NCBI GenBank assembly: GCA_963627445.1
Contig: CAVGBM010000110.1
Location: 1-13,423, forward strand
DNA length: 13,423 nucleotides
DNA from: F23-B02 sp963627445
GTDB lineage: Bacteria; Bacillota; Clostridia; Oscillospirales; Oscillospiraceae
Reading direction: 5' to 3'
Part shown: in pieces, positions 12,212 through 13,423 of the stretch
Layout of the letters: every line of letters begins with the position of its first letter
How positions within the stretch are numbered: the stretch's first letter is position 1
Position numbers and translations under genes: made by a program
Notes under the pieces: model-generated
The model's input: only the letters and a program-made list of their open reading frames with translations
What the model was told of the DNA's origin: nothing
Databases searched by the model: none

Positions 12212-13423
12212 GTGAGAGATCTCAAGCATCTGATTTATTTCGAGAATTTGCTTAAGGAAGCCAATAATGAATTGGTCAAAAAGGCAAAGGAAGAGGGCAA
12301 GCTCGCACTGGGCTACACCTGCTACTTCATGCCCGAAGTACTTCTCGACCTGCCCGGCTGCTTCTCCGTTCGTCTGAGAGCACCCGACTGCAGCTCACCC
12401 GACATCGCAACCTACTACATGTCCGCCCGTGTTTGCCACTACGGACGCAGCCTCTTCGAGCGTGCTCTCGAAGGCGGCTTCAACTTCCTCGATGCGCAGC
12501 TGGCTACCGAAACCTGCACCGTCACCTGCCGCTTCCAGGAGCACATCCAGCAGAAGCACCTTGACTCCGTCAAGGATATGAGAGTTATCGACAACGATAA
12601 GTTCTTCTGCGAGTTTATGGATGTTCCCTTCAAGAACACCGAGAACGACTATCAGTACTATCATGATCAGCTCGAGTACCATGTCCTCGGCAAGCTGAAG
12701 GAAAACCTCGGCGTTGACGTTTCCGACAAGGCTCTCAAGGCAGCTATCAAGCAGCACAACGAGGTCTGCAAGATCATCAACGAGATCGGCGATTACCGCA
12801 AGCTCGATAATCCCACCATCACCGGCTACGAGTTCCATGTTATTCAGCTCGTATCTCTGGTTTGCCCGAAGTACCTCATTCTCCCGTACCTGAAGGAGAC
12901 CCTGAAGGAGATCAAGACCCGCAAGCCCGACGAGAAGTGGCCGTTCCGCTGCAAGGTCGTTCTGGCCGGCTCCGAGAATGACGACCCCTACTTCACCGAG
13001 CTCATCGAGAGCTGCGGCGCAGAGGTCGTTTGCGACCGTTACTGCTACGGCGCAGTCGAGTCCCGTCAGCCCATCGAGATCCGTGAGGGCGAGACTCCCC
13101 TTAAGGCAATTGCCCGTCATTACCTCGAGACCTCCAACTGCCCCCGCTTCATGCCGCAGAACGAGATGCGTGCAAGAAAGCAGAAGCTGGCAGACCTGGT
13201 CAAGGAGTACAAGGCAGACGGTATCATCATCTGCTCGAACAAGTTCTGCGAGTACTGGTCCTACGAGCGTGTTATCGACAGCTTCATCCTCCATCGTGAC
13301 TTCGGCATCCCCGTATGCTCGATCGAGAAGGAGTACATAAACACCGCTTCCGGCCAGCTGCGTACCCGCTTCCAGGCATTTGTTGAATCTGTCGAAATCA
13401 AGAAGATTCAGGAGGGCAAGTAA
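12212..13423 (+). CDS. 2-hydroxyacyl-CoA dehydratase family subunit (HgdB/FldB/FldC-like)
   Basis: A complete 403-residue protein of the 2-hydroxyacyl-CoA dehydratase D-component family (PF06050). These are oxygen-sensitive iron-sulfur enzymes that remove water from 2-hydroxyacyl-CoA by a ketyl-radical route after ATP-driven activation by an HgdC-type protein. Family features seen are GYTCYFMPEVLLDLPG (34-49, cluster ligand candidate C37), ARVCHYGRS (72-80, C75), CSNKFCEYW (341-349) and the closing signature GQLRTRFQAFVE (381-392). The start is GTG, 6 bp after a GGGGGG run (12200-12205); no better ATG fits. Strong promoter and codon use rich in CTC, AAC, CGC and AAG, like the ribosomal genes nearby, suggest high expression. 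The partner subunit and activator are not in the window and probably follow. Substrate (2-hydroxyglutaryl-, lactoyl- or aryl-lactoyl-CoA) cannot be told. The 299-residue antisense frame is a shadow. Confidence 0.9.
   Translation: MRDLKHLIYFENLLKEANNELVKKAKEEGKLALGYTCYFMPEVLLDLPGCFSVRLRAPDCSSPDIATYYMSARVCHYGRSLFERALEGGFNFLDAQLATETCTVTCRFQEHIQQKHLDSVKDMRVIDNDKFFCEFMDVPFKNTENDYQYYHDQLEYHVLGKLKENLGVDVSDKALKAAIKQHNEVCKIINEIGDYRKLDNPTITGYEFHVIQLVSLVCPKYLILPYLKETLKEIKTRKPDEKWPFRCKVVLAGSENDDPYFTELIESCGAEVVCDRYCYGAVESRQPIEIREGETPLKAIARHYLETSNCPRFMPQNEMRARKQKLADLVKEYKADGIIICSNKFCEYWSYERVIDSFILHRDFGIPVCSIEKEYINTASGQLRTRFQAFVESVEIKKIQEGK

Noticed and set aside
12395..13294. A 299-residue open frame on the minus strand
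   Set aside because: It lies fully antisense to the dehydratase subunit, is unusually rich in Val/Leu as expected from reverse-reading its GC-rich codons, and has no ribosome site or recognised domain.

Overview
The window looks like chromosome from an anaerobic, low-pathogenicity-signature Clostridia bacterium, most likely a gut member of the Oscillospirales/Ruminococcaceae type. This is inferred from the Firmicutes-style infC-rpmI-rplT operon with its attenuator leader, a CIRCE half-site ahead of hsp20, strong AGGAGG-type ribosome binding sites, sigma-A promoters, moderately GC-rich codon use, and a 2-hydroxyacyl-CoA dehydratase subunit, which is typical of amino-acid- or lactate-fermenting clostridia. 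No phage, insertion sequence, CRISPR, tRNA or rRNA was seen.

Layout. (1) 1-672: a small heat-shock protein gene behind half of a CIRCE operator, ended by a perfect bidirectional terminator. (2) 673-6387, minus strand: a compact glycogen operon transcribed glgB -> glgA -> GH13 amylase/neopullulanase, with overlapping genes and one good promoter. (3) 6395-6831, plus: a VOC/glyoxalase-fold gene whose consensus promoter is back-to-back with the glg promoter and carries a 19-bp palindrome over its -10 box. (4) 6832-7029: an intergenic stretch rich in inverted repeats. (5) 7030-7638, minus: a protein with two SSB-like OB folds, divergent from deoC (7761-8426, plus). deoC converges on, and overlaps the stop of, a small CmpB-type membrane protein gene (8423-8794, minus). 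(6) 8857-10301, plus: infC-rpmI-rplT, with promoter, attenuator leader, a non-canonical ATC start for infC and a strong terminator. (7) 10322-12035, plus: a small three-helix membrane protein, a possible 39-residue ORF, and an AlaX-type alanyl-tRNA editing protein. (8) 12111-13423, plus: a strongly expressed-looking 2-hydroxyacyl-CoA dehydratase subunit, complete and ending on the last base of the window.

Most of this is housekeeping or central-metabolism DNA. The glg genes build (GlgA), branch (GlgB) and probably trim (GH13) glycogen. The translation genes supply IF3, L35, L20 and tRNA-Ala proofreading. The last gene probably opens a fermentation operon that continues outside the window.

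The most unexpected signal is not a gene. The 10-mer TTATGTWAAC occurs nine times exactly, in both orientations, inside and between unrelated genes and in different reading frames; about 0.05 occurrences would be expected by chance at uniform base composition. This looks like a DNA-level motif of unknown function.
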